This document shows positions 9,986-20,499 of a stretch of 64,000 nt of DNA, piece after piece. This DNA is from Babesia bovis T2Bo (Eukaryota; Apicomplexa; Aconoidasida; Piroplasmida; Babesiidae): positions 1,733,578-1,797,577 of the forward strand of contig NW_026261571.1 in assembly GCF_000165395.2 (NCBI RefSeq), given 5' to 3'. Position 1 is the stretch's first letter; the number at the start of each line of letters is the position of its first letter. The position numbers and the translations under genes are program-made. The notes under the pieces are model-generated. The model worked only from the letters and a program-made list of their open reading frames with translations, had not been told where the DNA came from and did not search any database.

Positions 9986-12187
9986 ATGTATGAAACAAAA
10001 GAAGATATCAATTCAAGTGATAAAAACCCATGGTCATGGGTATATCACAATAATGACCTAACATCAAAAACAGGTAGATTGTCAATGATGCCCTCGGAAC
10101 AAACTGTATCGTCATCCTATAATGAACATGGAAATGGAAATGATATACAACTAATAAGCTCAGGAATGAGCGAAATGACCCTCAACTCAAGTGATGTAAG
10201 ATATACGTCCTCAGATGATATACCAAGGATACCGACACTCAACCTCGCACTACTAGATAAAAGAGAAAGCTTGCCACTGTCAAGCCTTGGAGAACATGAT
10301 CAAGCACCGCCACCACAATTTAACGTAAAAATGGCCAAGGATGAAACAATAGTGGCGGAACTTAATCGCATACAGTCACAATTACAAAGTAAACTCAGCA
10401 CCGTGAGGATGGAGTACCAAGCAGGACTCACTAATTCATCACTTAGAGGATTTGATAAAAAAAGAACAAATAGAATGATAAGTATATGCTCCGATGATAC
10501 CGTGTCGCTGCATAGCAGCTCATCAGAAGGTGTAGTGCACGAAGGACGATTCGGAATACCAAAGGCATTTGCAAAGTATACCCAACCAATGACAAATAAA
10601 CCAGAGCCCAATGTAACACAAAATGGATCTACTAATAATCCAAGAAGAAATGTGCCACACAACCTGCAATATATCATCAATAGCGCAGGTGGAGGCACAT
10701 ATGACCCAAATGAAAATATACATGGATACTATCCATCAAGAAGAGAAATATCAGTAGCGGGTTTACGAAAAGCAGCATCGGGAGATTACACAGCAACGCC
10801 CTCGAGGTTGATTAACTCAAATGACTACAATAATACCGTAATGGGACTAAGGAAAGCAGTATCCAGCGATTATACTTCCGTACCATCCGGACCTAGAAAT
10901 GCAATTACAAGCGAATATAGCAGCACTTCATCAGGATTCAGAAATGCGGTCTCTAAAAATTACAACACCATGTCAGTAGGTCCCAGGAACCCAGCTTCCA
11001 CCGACTATAGTACCAGCACCCCTGGACTTATAAAAGCAATGTCTGATGACTACGCGAATACAGTGACACAGCTGAAAATGTCAACGCCAAAACCACCAAG
11101 AAATATTGGAATGTATAATGAATCTATACTGGAAGATATACTGAAACGGGAAAAATTGAAGAATGACAGTGATGAACAAGATGATATACAAGAAGCAACG
11201 TCAACAGAAAAACAACAAGAAGAAAGTCAAATAAGCCTAATCACGTCAAATGTGTACAACTTTATCGAGGGATTTATAAATACAGGTAATACCTCAAGCT
11301 CAAGCCAAAGCACAAAAGAAAATGAAGCACCGAAGCGATCAAATACTAGTACAAGAAGCATGAGATGTCGACAAGAAGCTATGCGCAGTGAAATAGAGAA
11401 ACAAACTAATATACAACCACACGAATACGCAAGCACTATAGTCAACAATAGCAACGGACAACAGAGGGCACTACCACAAAGACATGCATACAATGCAATA
11501 GTTGAACAGGAAACCAAAAATATGATATACAACGCAATGTACAGGGGTAAAGCAAAATCTACACATAGTGAACAATCAGATGAAGATCAATGTAGCTCAT
11601 ATAAAATTGTCTCAGTCAGCGCATCAGAAGTAGAGGAAGTTAGCAAACTATACGGGAGCAATATAGATAATCTACAGGACCCAAGAGCCAATAAAATAGT
11701 GGAAAGAAATATAGACGGCACAGCGTTGACACATCTACCAACAACAAGTGGGAATCACGTCAAAGCAGTGGCAGACTACTCACTGGAGTACCTAAATCAA
11801 CTGTCAAAAGTTAACTCTAAATGCGCGTTACTGAGACAAACGGAAACCGAATCTATAAATGAAACACGAGGAGTAAATGGAGCACGAATGCGCAGATCAA
11901 GCGTTAGCCCATGGTTCAAGAATCCACTGGGAGAAAAAGCATGGGCACAAAGAGCAAAGTCATCCAATTATGACGGATTCGTAACAAGTAATGACGAAGC
12001 TAAAGTGTATGTGGACCCAATGCAAAATATGTTCCTACAAGAACAAATGGAACAAATCGCAACATACAGAACAGAAGATGAAAAGAAAACACAAAAAATA
12101 CTAGACCCATTCTACGAATATGAAAGATTAAAACAAAATAAAATACAAGGCAAAACAAATCAACAAAGGACACCATTGAGAAATTAA
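9986..12187 (+). CDS. Asn/Ser-rich protein of unknown function with six degenerate ~17-residue repeats
   Basis: A 733-residue hydrophilic protein without signal peptide or membrane segment; I do not recognise a family. Residues ~258-360 hold about six copies of a degenerate unit with consensus G-[LP]-R-[KN]-A-x-S-x-[DE]-Y-[ST]-x-x-x-[ST], with copies starting GLRKAAS, GLRKAVS, GPRNAIT, GFRNAVS, GPRNPAS and GLIKAMS. The C-terminus (~600-733) is more charged and less repetitive, ending near a DPFYEYERLKQNK motif, and may be a conserved interaction segment. Codon use is A-rich with many ATA codons, like the next gene and the one at 39.5 kb. Single exon as read. Confidence 0.75.
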   Translation: MYETKEDINSSDKNPWSWVYHNNDLTSKTGRLSMMPSEQTVSSSYNEHGNGNDIQLISSGMSEMTLNSSDVRYTSSDDIPRIPTLNLALLDKRESLPLSSLGEHDQAPPPQFNVKMAKDETIVAELNRIQSQLQSKLSTVRMEYQAGLTNSSLRGFDKKRTNRMISICSDDTVSLHSSSSEGVVHEGRFGIPKAFAKYTQPMTNKPEPNVTQNGSTNNPRRNVPHNLQYIINSAGGGTYDPNENIHGYYPSRREISVAGLRKAASGDYTATPSRLINSNDYNNTVMGLRKAVSSDYTSVPSGPRNAITSEYSSTSSGFRNAVSKNYNTMSVGPRNPASTDYSTSTPGLIKAMSDDYANTVTQLKMSTPKPPRNIGMYNESILEDILKREKLKNDSDEQDDIQEATSTEKQQEESQISLITSNVYNFIEGFINTGNTSSSSQSTKENEAPKRSNTSTRSMRCRQEAMRSEIEKQTNIQPHEYASTIVNNSNGQQRALPQRHAYNAIVEQETKNMIYNAMYRGKAKSTHSEQSDEDQCSSYKIVSVSASEVEEVSKLYGSNIDNLQDPRANKIVERNIDGTALTHLPTTSGNHVKAVADYSLEYLNQLSKVNSKCALLRQTETESINETRGVNGARMRRSSVSPWFKNPLGEKAWAQRAKSSNYDGFVTSNDEAKVYVDPMQNMFLQEQMEQIATYRTEDEKKTQKILDPFYEYERLKQNKIQGKTNQQRTPLRN

Positions 12188-12718
12188 AAATAGAAGCAAT
12201 AAAAACCATCGCATGTATACTACGCGACGACGCGATGTAATACACATAACTAAATTATAACCTCCTGGTAAATATGATAATAATATATACGTTGCATTGC
12301 AAAAAGGGTAACGAATGCTCAAGGAAGCAGATAATAGCGACATGACACATCAAGTACGGAAAACAATCATGCAAAGTACTAAACGACAAAATTACTAAAG
12401 AGATAAAATATATTCCACAAACAATGTTTTTAAGTAAAAAATAGAAATTGCATATGCAATTCAATTCATAAATAACAGTCAGTTGAACAAAAAGTGCACA
12501 CAATACCATAAACGCTAGCAACAAGCATCCACAACGTATAAAACATGGTATAACACCTAAACTATAATACAGGAACAAAGTAATAACGTTAACAAATTCT
12601 GTAAATCACTTACCAAAGCAAAATACGCACACCAACCCCCAGACGCGCCAATATACACCACCACCAGAAGCAACCAAAGGACCGATTGAAATATACCCAT
12701 CTAATAAAGGGTAAAAAC
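12188..12718. other. Intergenic spacer, AT-rich
   Basis: About 530 bases between two plus-strand genes with no supported coding potential. Open frames on the minus strand here are low-complexity Phe/Leu/Tyr-rich shadows. Confidence 0.4.
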
Positions 12719-12818
12719 ATGGCAAAAAGACGATTGATTTTTGCGTGCACTGTCATGGTAGAAAAACTGAAAGCTGAAGCTTACGACACGCAAGGAGTCT
12801 AGCGCAACCTGGAAAAAA

Positions 12819-13910
12819 ATGCTAGAAGTATGCCAAAATTATGAACCAAAAGGAACTAAGATCCATACAGAAGCACCCAAAGGGGCAGTAACAATCTCAC
12901 AGTTCGTCAAAGGAACGAGAGAAGGAACTTTAGACCGCAAGTCATTGGATGCAATGGATGATACTACCCAGCATAATATAATTGCCACCGGCCAACATAG
13001 AAAGGATATAGATACAGCATCTACATCACCAGAGTCAAACTCGGTTATCACGGAATACAGAAATGGATATATGTGGAAAACAAACCAATACACCTCAGAC
13101 AACAAGGACTGTAAAGCAACACGCAACATGTACAACAGACAATCGTGGGAAAGCGAAAAATACCATGGAGCTTTGTCAGATAGCAATCCAAACGGAAGAC
13201 TATCCTCAAGTGCCGAAATGAATACAACAATGCTCTGTAAAAGGGTGGGAGATGCAAAATACCACCAAATTACAGAGACAGGTAGCGAATCGCAAAGAGT
13301 ACAAAGCTCTGAAGGAGGTATATATATATCGGACATATCGGAAAGCATTTTCGCGAAAACGAAACGCTCAAACTCCTTCACAGGAGCAGCGTCATACGGA
13401 GAGCAAACATCACAACAGAATAAACAAAACGACACAGATACAAGCTATAGCCTCGCAGAAACAGAAAATGGAATCCTGCTGAATGCATTCGTAACTGACC
13501 TGAGAAATAAAAGAAAAACAAACAGAAACTACCCAAACGATCTCCTGTCATTTACAAACAACAAATTTACATATATTAAAGGACCATTGGGATTCCCAAC
13601 GATATTCAGAGATTCGCAACAAAATGAAATGATCAAAAGCGAATCGAGCACGATGCCTCTCACCGTATTCTCAGCGTACACGCCATCGCATATAGAAGAG
13701 AACGCAATCGCAGTTCAACCAACAGATAAAGTGCACCTGCTAGCAAGACATAACCAATGGATATACGTAAGAATAGCATTCTCAAAGCGTATAGAATCAA
13801 AAGGGAAAACAGGTTGGATACCAGAATATACGCTAATAGAACCCGAACTGTTCTCACGTAGACTGTTGCATACAGCAAACCGCACACATACTTTTAATAA
13901 ATTTGTATAG
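12819..13910 (+). CDS. Hypothetical protein with C-terminal SH3-like domain
   Basis: A 363-residue protein, low-complexity and Ser/Thr/Asn-rich for ~225 residues, then ordered. Residues ~279-345 read as an SH3-like fold: an ALYDY-like strand (TVFSAYTP), an acidic loop (SHIEENAIAVQPTDKVHLLA), a tryptophan-containing strand (HNQWIYVRIAF), and GKTGWIPEYTL, matching the G-x-x-G-[WL]-[IF]-P-x-x-Y-[VL] signature that closes SH3 domains. SH3 domains are scarce in apicomplexans, so this is notable. A possible upstream mini-exon at 12719-12744 joined by a 58-base GT-AG intron (12745-12802) keeps the frame and would add a few residues; I have not adopted it. Function unknown; a scaffold role is only inference. 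Confidence 0.7.
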   Translation: MLEVCQNYEPKGTKIHTEAPKGAVTISQFVKGTREGTLDRKSLDAMDDTTQHNIIATGQHRKDIDTASTSPESNSVITEYRNGYMWKTNQYTSDNKDCKATRNMYNRQSWESEKYHGALSDSNPNGRLSSSAEMNTTMLCKRVGDAKYHQITETGSESQRVQSSEGGIYISDISESIFAKTKRSNSFTGAASYGEQTSQQNKQNDTDTSYSLAETENGILLNAFVTDLRNKRKTNRNYPNDLLSFTNNKFTYIKGPLGFPTIFRDSQQNEMIKSESSTMPLTVFSAYTPSHIEENAIAVQPTDKVHLLARHNQWIYVRIAFSKRIESKGKTGWIPEYTLIEPELFSRRLLHTANRTHTFNKFV

Positions 13911-13922
13911 TCATGTATCAAA

Positions 13923-14454
13923 ATGAATGATCGCGAAATAGAACACTCAAACGATAAAATATGGCCAGCAACAACGTTCAAGCAATTTACAGTGACTACA
14001 GACACAGATTCCAGTATGTATATGGTATATATAACTCTGTATAACGCACAGAATACAATTATGAATCTCTAGTTATCAAATACGCTAACGCATGGCAAGT
14101 GTTCATCACACATAGCGGTAAAATCGCAAGCTGGGTATTTAACCATATTAAAACATATAAAACGCAGATATGTGCATCAGCAGACACACCACACAGTGAT
14201 GTATACAGTGTTAAGACACTACTAGGTAACAGGTAACTAACCAGGAATCTATCATATAACCTCCCAGACTACAGGAACATCATGCCGTATACGCACGCAC
14301 ATTAATCAAGATACTCTGCGACTCATTAGGCAACAGAAAGCAATTGGAACTGGATCGTGATACGGTAATGATACTAGGAATGGATGTCCACGATGATACC
14401 ACGCAAACGTTCAAGCAAATAACTGAACAGATAAAAGACATGTTTCTAATATAA
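13923..14454 (+). CDS. Proteasome assembly chaperone 3 (PSMG3/PAC3-like), three exons
   Basis: No open frame longer than ~64 codons exists here, but three exons join in frame: 13923-14013, 14052-14232 and 14268-14454, with introns of 38 (GTATGT...CACAG) and 35 bases (GTAACT...CCCAG). The product is 152 residues. Its layout follows eukaryotic PAC3: a beta strand after the N-terminus, a hydrophobic stretch ending in THSGKIASWV (PAC3: TQFGKMGTLV), a VKTLLG motif (PAC3: TKVLLG), an amphipathic helix (VYARTLIKIL) and a C-terminal helix pair. PAC3 works with PAC4 as a heterodimer that guides assembly of the 20S alpha ring. The similarity is from memory of the family and needs a profile search. Confidence 0.62.
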
Positions 14455-14528
14455 CGTAATGCAGTTTGTTGCAACAGTAATAGTACACAGCATAATTCAT
14501 GGAATTGCTACTAATGATAACCAGAATA

Positions 14529-15488
14529 TTACGATAACTTCTTCTTGCAGTAACTCGTAAACTTAGAAGCCGCCACATAAGGAGTGAGAGTAATAGTTTT
14601 GACACAGTGCTTTGCACGACGAATCTGACGACCTATCAAACCAGGCTTCTTAGCCACAGTGTCACTGTTTGCCATAGCACCAGCCGAACCCATGACATCA
14701 TTGTTGCAATCCTCCTCATTGTAAGAGTTAGAATACATATCGTCTTCGTACATAGTACCACCCATGTCATACTCATCGTAGTTGCCATAACCAGCACGGT
14801 TCGTGTTATAACCTGAACCAGGTGATGCATCATTATCCTCACTAGAACTGTCATAGGCATCCGGGTTAAATGCATTACTGAAGTCAATGTCCTCTTCCTC
14901 AATGGATGCGTTATTAAACGCCTTGGCATGATGAATTACCATACGATGGCGCTGACCACCGTCAGACACCGTCTTATCATTGTCAGACCCTTCTGAAGAT
15001 ACATCGTCATTTTGTTGCAGGTCATTGCCATCGATGGCACTTCCCTCATCCACAGTGTTCTCACGTTGGTCCACTTCAGAAGGTACCGAAGAACTCGCGC
15101 GAAGATCATCAGTGCTAAGACTACCGTCTAAAACAATGCACTGGTTAACATCAGCCACCTTAACCTCTGAATCATCCTGATCACTAACAGGAGTAATACG
15201 ATGTACGCGTATACCACACTTCATAGGACCACGGTCCTCAAACTGGTTGTAATCAGAAGAAGATTGCTCACCATCAGAGTCATCTTCAGAGTTACTTACA
15301 CTGTCATCAGCAGATGCATGAACCTCAGATGAACCTTCATCAGCACGATCTGAAACTGAATTGCTGCCATCTGATTCCACAATATGGCTAGGATTAATGT
15401 CCAAATTGCCCACTGCAGACGACAATACCTCATCGTCAGAACGAGACGACGCAGAAGATGGACTTGCTGAACCTTCCGACATTGACAT
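14529..15488 (-). CDS. Acidic Ser/Asp-rich protein with basic C-terminus
   Basis: A ~319-residue protein. Residues 1 to ~265 are an Asp/Glu/Ser/Asn-rich, almost certainly disordered region; the last ~45 residues switch to basic and hydrophobic, starting at KKPGLIGRQIRRAKH and ending with a CKKKLS-type tail. No signal peptide and no known domain. Serines sit in acidic context (casein kinase 2-like sites), so phosphorylation is likely. Start choice is ambiguous between Met codons at 15500, 15488 and 15482. The abrupt acidic-to-basic switch suggests that the conserved functional part is the C-terminal 45 residues. I do not recognise the family. Confidence 0.65.
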   Translation of the reverse strand: MSMSEGSASPSSASSRSDDEVLSSAVGNLDINPSHIVESDGSNSVSDRADEGSSEVHASADDSVSNSEDDSDGEQSSSDYNQFEDRGPMKCGIRVHRITPVSDQDDSEVKVADVNQCIVLDGSLSTDDLRASSSVPSEVDQRENTVDEGSAIDGNDLQQNDDVSSEGSDNDKTVSDGGQRHRMVIHHAKAFNNASIEEEDIDFSNAFNPDAYDSSSEDNDASPGSGYNTNRAGYGNYDEYDMGGTMYEDDMYSNSYNEEDCNNDVMGSAGAMANSDTVAKKPGLIGRQIRRAKHCVKTITLTPYVAASKFTSYCKKKLS

Positions 15489-15755
15489 ATAAATATACAA
15501 TCAACTACAAAATAACTGGATTCTTTCAACAGATTAATTTAGTAATATATTTTTTATAGTACATCATAGAAATACAAGTTTTACAGCACCGAATATCAGC
15601 TAAATACAAGACTCGGAGATGCACAGAAGCAATGTGGTACCCGCAAATAAGTTAAAAGAGCAAACCAGCACATTGCCATCAAATGTGTAATTATATTTAT
15701 CATATAAATTAAAATAAAGTACAAACAGTATCAAGTATCTATGAGGCCACACGGA

Positions 15756-16574
15756 TCACTTAACGGCAACATAAATTGATATCCGGATAGAAGATATCAA
15801 ACGCTCGCGCCCTGATAACTCAACATTGGCAGCAGAATATTGCAACGGATTATAAAAATCTGTACCCGAAGTAGACGCTCCTTCATCCAAAGTGCATTTG
15901 TAGACGTCATCATAACATGATACCGAACCTGTAGTGATCTCAACTTTTAAAATACGCTTTACAATATCCTCTAAAGCTTTATTGGTAGCCGTATAACACC
16001 CGATGCAGCTATCGCCAATACCGTGCTTCATACGCTCACCGTCAGCGGAAACCACTGTACCCGAACATTCAGCACATAATACTCTTACCGGACGACCACG
16101 TATACGTTCATGGGCTTCCATGTATATATCCTTCACGTAGCTGTAAATGTCTTGCAATAAGTAAAGAGCACGGGTTACACAACGACCTGTGCCATAAAGA
16201 ATCACACCAGAGCCGCATTGACGTTCTGGACGCTTGGAAAGAGCATTATACACCGAAGATACGTCACACTTTTCATTAGAAAGATCCTCGAATTGCGATA
16301 ATAACTTGGCACGGTTACCCAAAACACCAGTCTGCTTATTAGCATGGTAGTCACGAAGGAAACGTGACGAACAGAGGTCGGGAAACCTAGATAACTGCCA
16401 ACGAAGTAAATGTGTCGCACGCTGAAAATAAACACATAAAGGTACACGATAGGTGATGTAAATCTCGTTGTGTAATTTCTTTACCACAAATAATGGACGT
16501 TTTGATATCACAGTAGTTGTACCGGATTCCGGTATGGAACTGTCATCAGACATGCTTGCCATGATCTTGAACAA
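15756..16574 (-). CDS. Protein with probable Alba-like (Rpp20/Rpp25/Pop7-type) fold
   Basis: A 272-residue protein. Two blocks resemble an Alba domain interrupted by an insert: NEIYITYRVPLCVYFQRAT at the start (Alba: strand, then a helix beginning near a Tyr), and VILYGTGRCVTRALYLLQDI (Alba: V-x-L-x-G-x-G-x-A-I-x-x-A-V). About 60 residues between them are not Alba-like. Alba proteins bind RNA or DNA; Rpp20/Rpp25 are Alba-fold subunits of RNase P/MRP. A Cys-containing segment (VLCAECSG, then DSCIGC) follows and could bind metal. In-frame Met codons at residues 1, 5 and 8 are all possible starts. The family call is inference from motif pattern only. Confidence 0.5.
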   Translation of the reverse strand: MFKIMASMSDDSSIPESGTTTVISKRPLFVVKKLHNEIYITYRVPLCVYFQRATHLLRWQLSRFPDLCSSRFLRDYHANKQTGVLGNRAKLLSQFEDLSNEKCDVSSVYNALSKRPERQCGSGVILYGTGRCVTRALYLLQDIYSYVKDIYMEAHERIRGRPVRVLCAECSGTVVSADGERMKHGIGDSCIGCYTATNKALEDIVKRILKVEITTGSVSCYDDVYKCTLDEGASTSGTDFYNPLQYSAANVELSGRERLISSIRISIYVAVK

Positions 16575-17262
16575 TTGAATCAGTTATAATCACGTCCGGT
16601 ACCTTGAATGAGAAACGGTCCTAGCAACCAGCATACTGCACTTAGCTAATAGAATCCAGAAGTCTAGTGCAATACCATCACACAGATGGGAAATAAGTAA
16701 CCATATAGATTATATGTATATTAAAATAGTAGCTAAAATAACACAAGGCGTCACTAATGAGAATTATATGCTTACATAGTGCATATGTTTGAACGCTACA
16801 ATACACACCAATAGTAATTTGTACGTTTCCAATATCTCTAGCACATTAAATGGCGTAATATACTTAATGTGTAGCTATAGAGAGTATATTGTACCCCCAA
16901 AGAATCAGGTAATACTAATGAATGATGCGAAGGAATCGCAAAGAATCACTGATGCAGCTGACCATGAAAAAAGTGACACGCAGCGACACTGCAGTCCATA
17001 ACCCGTTATGTCCAATCTCTAGGTCACAATAATGTATAAGTATAGGTCACTTACACCTACGATGCGAAAATGGCTGTACCAGAGATTAACATAGGTCATC
17101 TATAGACACCTAAATAACTCCAATGTGAACATCAATTACACACCTTTAGTTAAGCAAACAGACAGTTAGCATCTTTATAACAAATAACCATGTAATCACT
17201 CCTTAAGTTACAGTGTAAATAGATTTAAACGATAACGTAAGATTACTCACATTAACAGGAAA
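16575..17262. promoter_or_regulatory. Divergent intergenic region
   Basis: About 690 bases between a minus-strand and a plus-strand gene, expected to hold two promoters. A 70-codon plus-strand frame at 16789-17001 is unsupported: no flanking splice partners continue it and its composition is like noncoding DNA. Confidence 0.4.
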
Positions 17263-18716
17263 ATGATACTGCATATATGGATAATAATGGCAATGGCATT
17301 AATATGCCAAAGCAAAAGTGATCCAATAGATATGTACGGTCACTTCCTACTGGATGTCAAGGACCCAGGACTATACGAAGTAATATGCGGAAACAAGGAT
17401 AACGAAAAAATAACAAAGTATAAAATAAACTGCTTTATAGTTGCACCAGCGCCAGTCAATGAATGGGCATATGATGTGACTGATAAAACCCTTATATGGG
17501 CAAAACCAACGCCAAACATGAAACAAACCCATATCCTCGACTATAGAATCATGATGAAACCCCGAACAAAGAGGAGCAAAGTATACTTACATAGAGAATT
17601 GACACTACCTATAACATTGCAAATATTTCCGGATAACTCAGATTTAGTGGAGACACTAGCGAATCTACAACAAAGTAAGAATGCAGAAATTACACCTATA
17701 AGAAACAAGAAGATAGAGAAGAGCACAACTAAAGCCAAAAGCGTTCAAGCGAACTTCTTACATCTTATGAATAAAGAAAATACACCAACCGAAATAAAAC
17801 GCATCACATCAGACGCAGAGTTACGAACAAACTGCTTTTTCATTAAGGAGACACTATGTCAGAATAGTAAAGTTTACCCACACTATATACAAGAACTATA
17901 CAAAGATGCTACCCAATTGATAAATATCTATGATGGACCTTTATTAAGAAGTAGAAAGAGGGATTTAGATGCAGGTAACAATAAAGCACACTTTTTCCTA
18001 GATTTGCCAACCGACTATATTATACAACTTGCAGTAGATTATGCTTACATAGCAGTAAGTTCTATAAACATAAAGTCAACATTCATAGATGAAATCATAC
18101 ACATATGAAGCTAAAAAACAGATAGAGAGTATGCTAAGAAAAAGAGAATGCTTCCTGGTAAACGAAGTAAACGACCTGCTGATCGATGTAACCAACCTTA
18201 ACGCAAATTTGGAATTGTTGTAAGTACAATATAATTGATACTATATTATACAGGATACGGCAATTTATTGTTATTATCATGAATGGGTTCTTCAACCTAG
18301 CAAGGATTGTCCACCGTAATCTAGGAAGTAAGTTAAGTATGCACATATAATACCATAATATAGAAATTGTGGAGTCAATTAACAATAAGTCAATAGATGA
18401 TATGTGGACGAAAATAGGAACATGGGAAAAATACATGAAGCAATTCACAGATGATTGTAAAGTTAGGCTAATGGAAATGTACCAGAGCACACGATACACC
18501 GCACTTAAACAGGCTTCAGAACAGTACTACAAAACACTTTTAAGCTCACAAAGAATGGATAGAGCAAACACGGAACGTGATCTACACCCACGGTGGAGAA
18601 GACAACTAGTTGAAGTATTAACTGTAGAAAATAACTGTGCTAACCATTGCAAATATGGCACTACAGGAACTAGAGATTGGTTCCGGCTAAAGGAACAGGT
18701 GTACCAAAGCTTCTGA
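17263..18716 (+). CDS. Secreted protein of unknown function, four exons, 449 aa
   Basis: Four exons read in frame: 17263-18054, 18089-18219, 18254-18327 and 18364-18716. Introns are 34, 34 and 36 bases, each with a GTAAGT donor and an AG acceptor, and each needed to avoid a stop. The product begins with a signal peptide (MILHIWIIMAMALICQSKS) and a luminal-type domain with several Cys (~residues 20-130). A Lys-rich linker and a mostly helical C-terminal half follow. A hydrophobic patch (RQFIVIIMNGFFNLA) lies around residue 310; it is too polar to be a confident membrane span. I do not recognise the family. Secretion points to the ER, secretory organelles or the parasite surface. Confidence 0.72.
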
Positions 18717-19033
18717 AAACAACTGGTTTAGTTCGTGTTGGAATATAAATCTATCCCAACAAAGTAGATCAGATACAATGTGGCAATATATCAATGAAAT
18801 TGATTAGACATTGATTCCAAAACCTGGGCGCCCTTAATTTATAGTAGACAAAGTTATACCATGAGGGTATATAGCATTCGAAAGTAGTAACAGTGATGGA
18901 TGATCCACCTCTGGATGTGACCACATTAGCAGACAGCAGTAACTAAGTAGACAGCATACAGTATCACAAAGATGTAACTCAAGCAGATATAATGCGCAAT
19001 ATAGACTATACAGTAGTATTACATGCAAAACGT
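18717..19033. other. Convergent intergenic spacer
   Basis: About 315 bases between convergent genes, presumably both 3' UTRs. No coding or RNA signal seen. Confidence 0.4.
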
Positions 19034-20450
19034 TTATTCGCATTCTGTAAATAGCTCATAAAGAACTGATATAGAATCTGACTGCAGCATACAGGACTTC
19101 GTTAAATAGTCTTCCACCTCACGCAGCAAGCGCTCCAAATCACCACGATTCGATACAAAGGTGAGAACGCGGTCGCCATCACGCAGTAACACGTAAAGTA
19201 AAACGTGAGATAAAACACGGAAATGGTGGCTCTCCAATTCAGGAGTGTTCTTACCAATGCGAAATGTAGAAACCAAGCATTGCAAAGGCTCAGATAAAGT
19301 AGGCAATAAAACCTCGGGGACGTAAACAAGAAGAGCTTTATACCAAGCACGGCTCTTGTCCTACAGATAAATACATAAAGATTAACAAATCACTCACGTC
19401 AAAACTGCAGCCAGTAACATTACCAACATTCAAATACTCTCGAGTCTTATAAGTTATGCAAGTGCTCAGGGTATACCACAATATAGAAAATAAATTCAAA
19501 CACTTTAATAAGGACACACGAGGTTTGGAGATCTCAGACAAGTCATACAAATCACTGTTATCAAGATAACCATCTTTCACTGCATTCTTAGTAACATCAG
19601 AGTCACTAACAGCACTCGCTACAGAAGAGGGATCTACTGATATATCGTCTGACGGAGCAGATAACTCCACAATTCGACGTGGTGAAATACACTCAACAGA
19701 TTCAAGGGGTTCCGCAAATCGTACATGACGAACGTCAGATATAGACTTGTAATTAAACATCACACATTTGTCGTTGAGCATCTCGGGATCATGACCACGA
19801 TAAACCGGTGTAGGCACCGTAACCCTATTGACTTTGCTCGGCTCAACCAACCTTTCGCAGGAAGCTAACTTAAGCATGCCACTAACCAGCGTTTGCAGAG
19901 ATTTAGTACTGGAATTGCGAACGGCGCGAGGCGTTATTACACCTGTCTCCATTGGAGAATTTGATGCAGCAGCAGTTACATCCTCATTCTTATCTATACA
20001 TACTGAACTGCAAAATGAATCGTACACATCGCGACGAAACACACGCTGCGAAGACAAATCAATCTTAAAAGTGGAACTCCCAGATCCACCCTTACTTCCA
20101 CGGATTAAACGACTGTTGCAATACACATAACCACATAAACCACACTCCTTCCTAAGCGATTGGATCTCATCCAATGTAGCCACATCTACATACGTCTTTA
20201 TATGATGATGAAGAACACGGCAAGGCGCGCAACACGACTCCGGGCCGCCACAATGGAATCTACTACCACTACTACATTCTGACGTTACTAACTCCAAAAA
20301 ACGATGAAATAACTGTGAATTAGATGGATTTTCAGATGGCGGTCGCAACACCGTATTCTCCAGTAATTCAGAAATACTGTCAGTTGATAACTGATTTGCC
20401 AACACATATGACAAGCGATCCGACGGTCCAAGACCGTTGGAACTTGACAT
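19034..20450 (-). CDS. Rtr1/RPAP2-family RNA polymerase II CTD phosphatase
   Basis: Rtr1/RPAP2 removes Ser5 phosphate from the Pol II C-terminal domain and helps Pol II import. Two exons: 19398-20450 and 19034-19360, joined by a 37-base intron (19361-19397, GTGAGT...TGTAG); the unspliced frame stops at once, whereas the spliced frame continues cleanly to give 459 residues. The diagnostic zinc finger is visible: CGYVYC at 106-111, followed after a short insert by FCSSVC with Cys147 and Cys151, preceded by the helix YVDVATLDEIQSLRKECGLC. An additional Cys-rich patch at ~67-77 (HCGGPESCCAPC) is not standard. The C-terminal half resembles RPAP2-type variable tails. The start codon lies 49 bases after the CCT-theta stop. 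Confidence 0.8.
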
Positions 20451-20499
20451 AGCAAATCTGATGTTAGTGATCTATTTTAACGAATTAAAGTTAGTGCGT

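Noticed and set aside
16789..17001. 70-codon plus-strand frame before the secreted protein
   Set aside because: No splice link to neighbours and composition like noncoding DNA.
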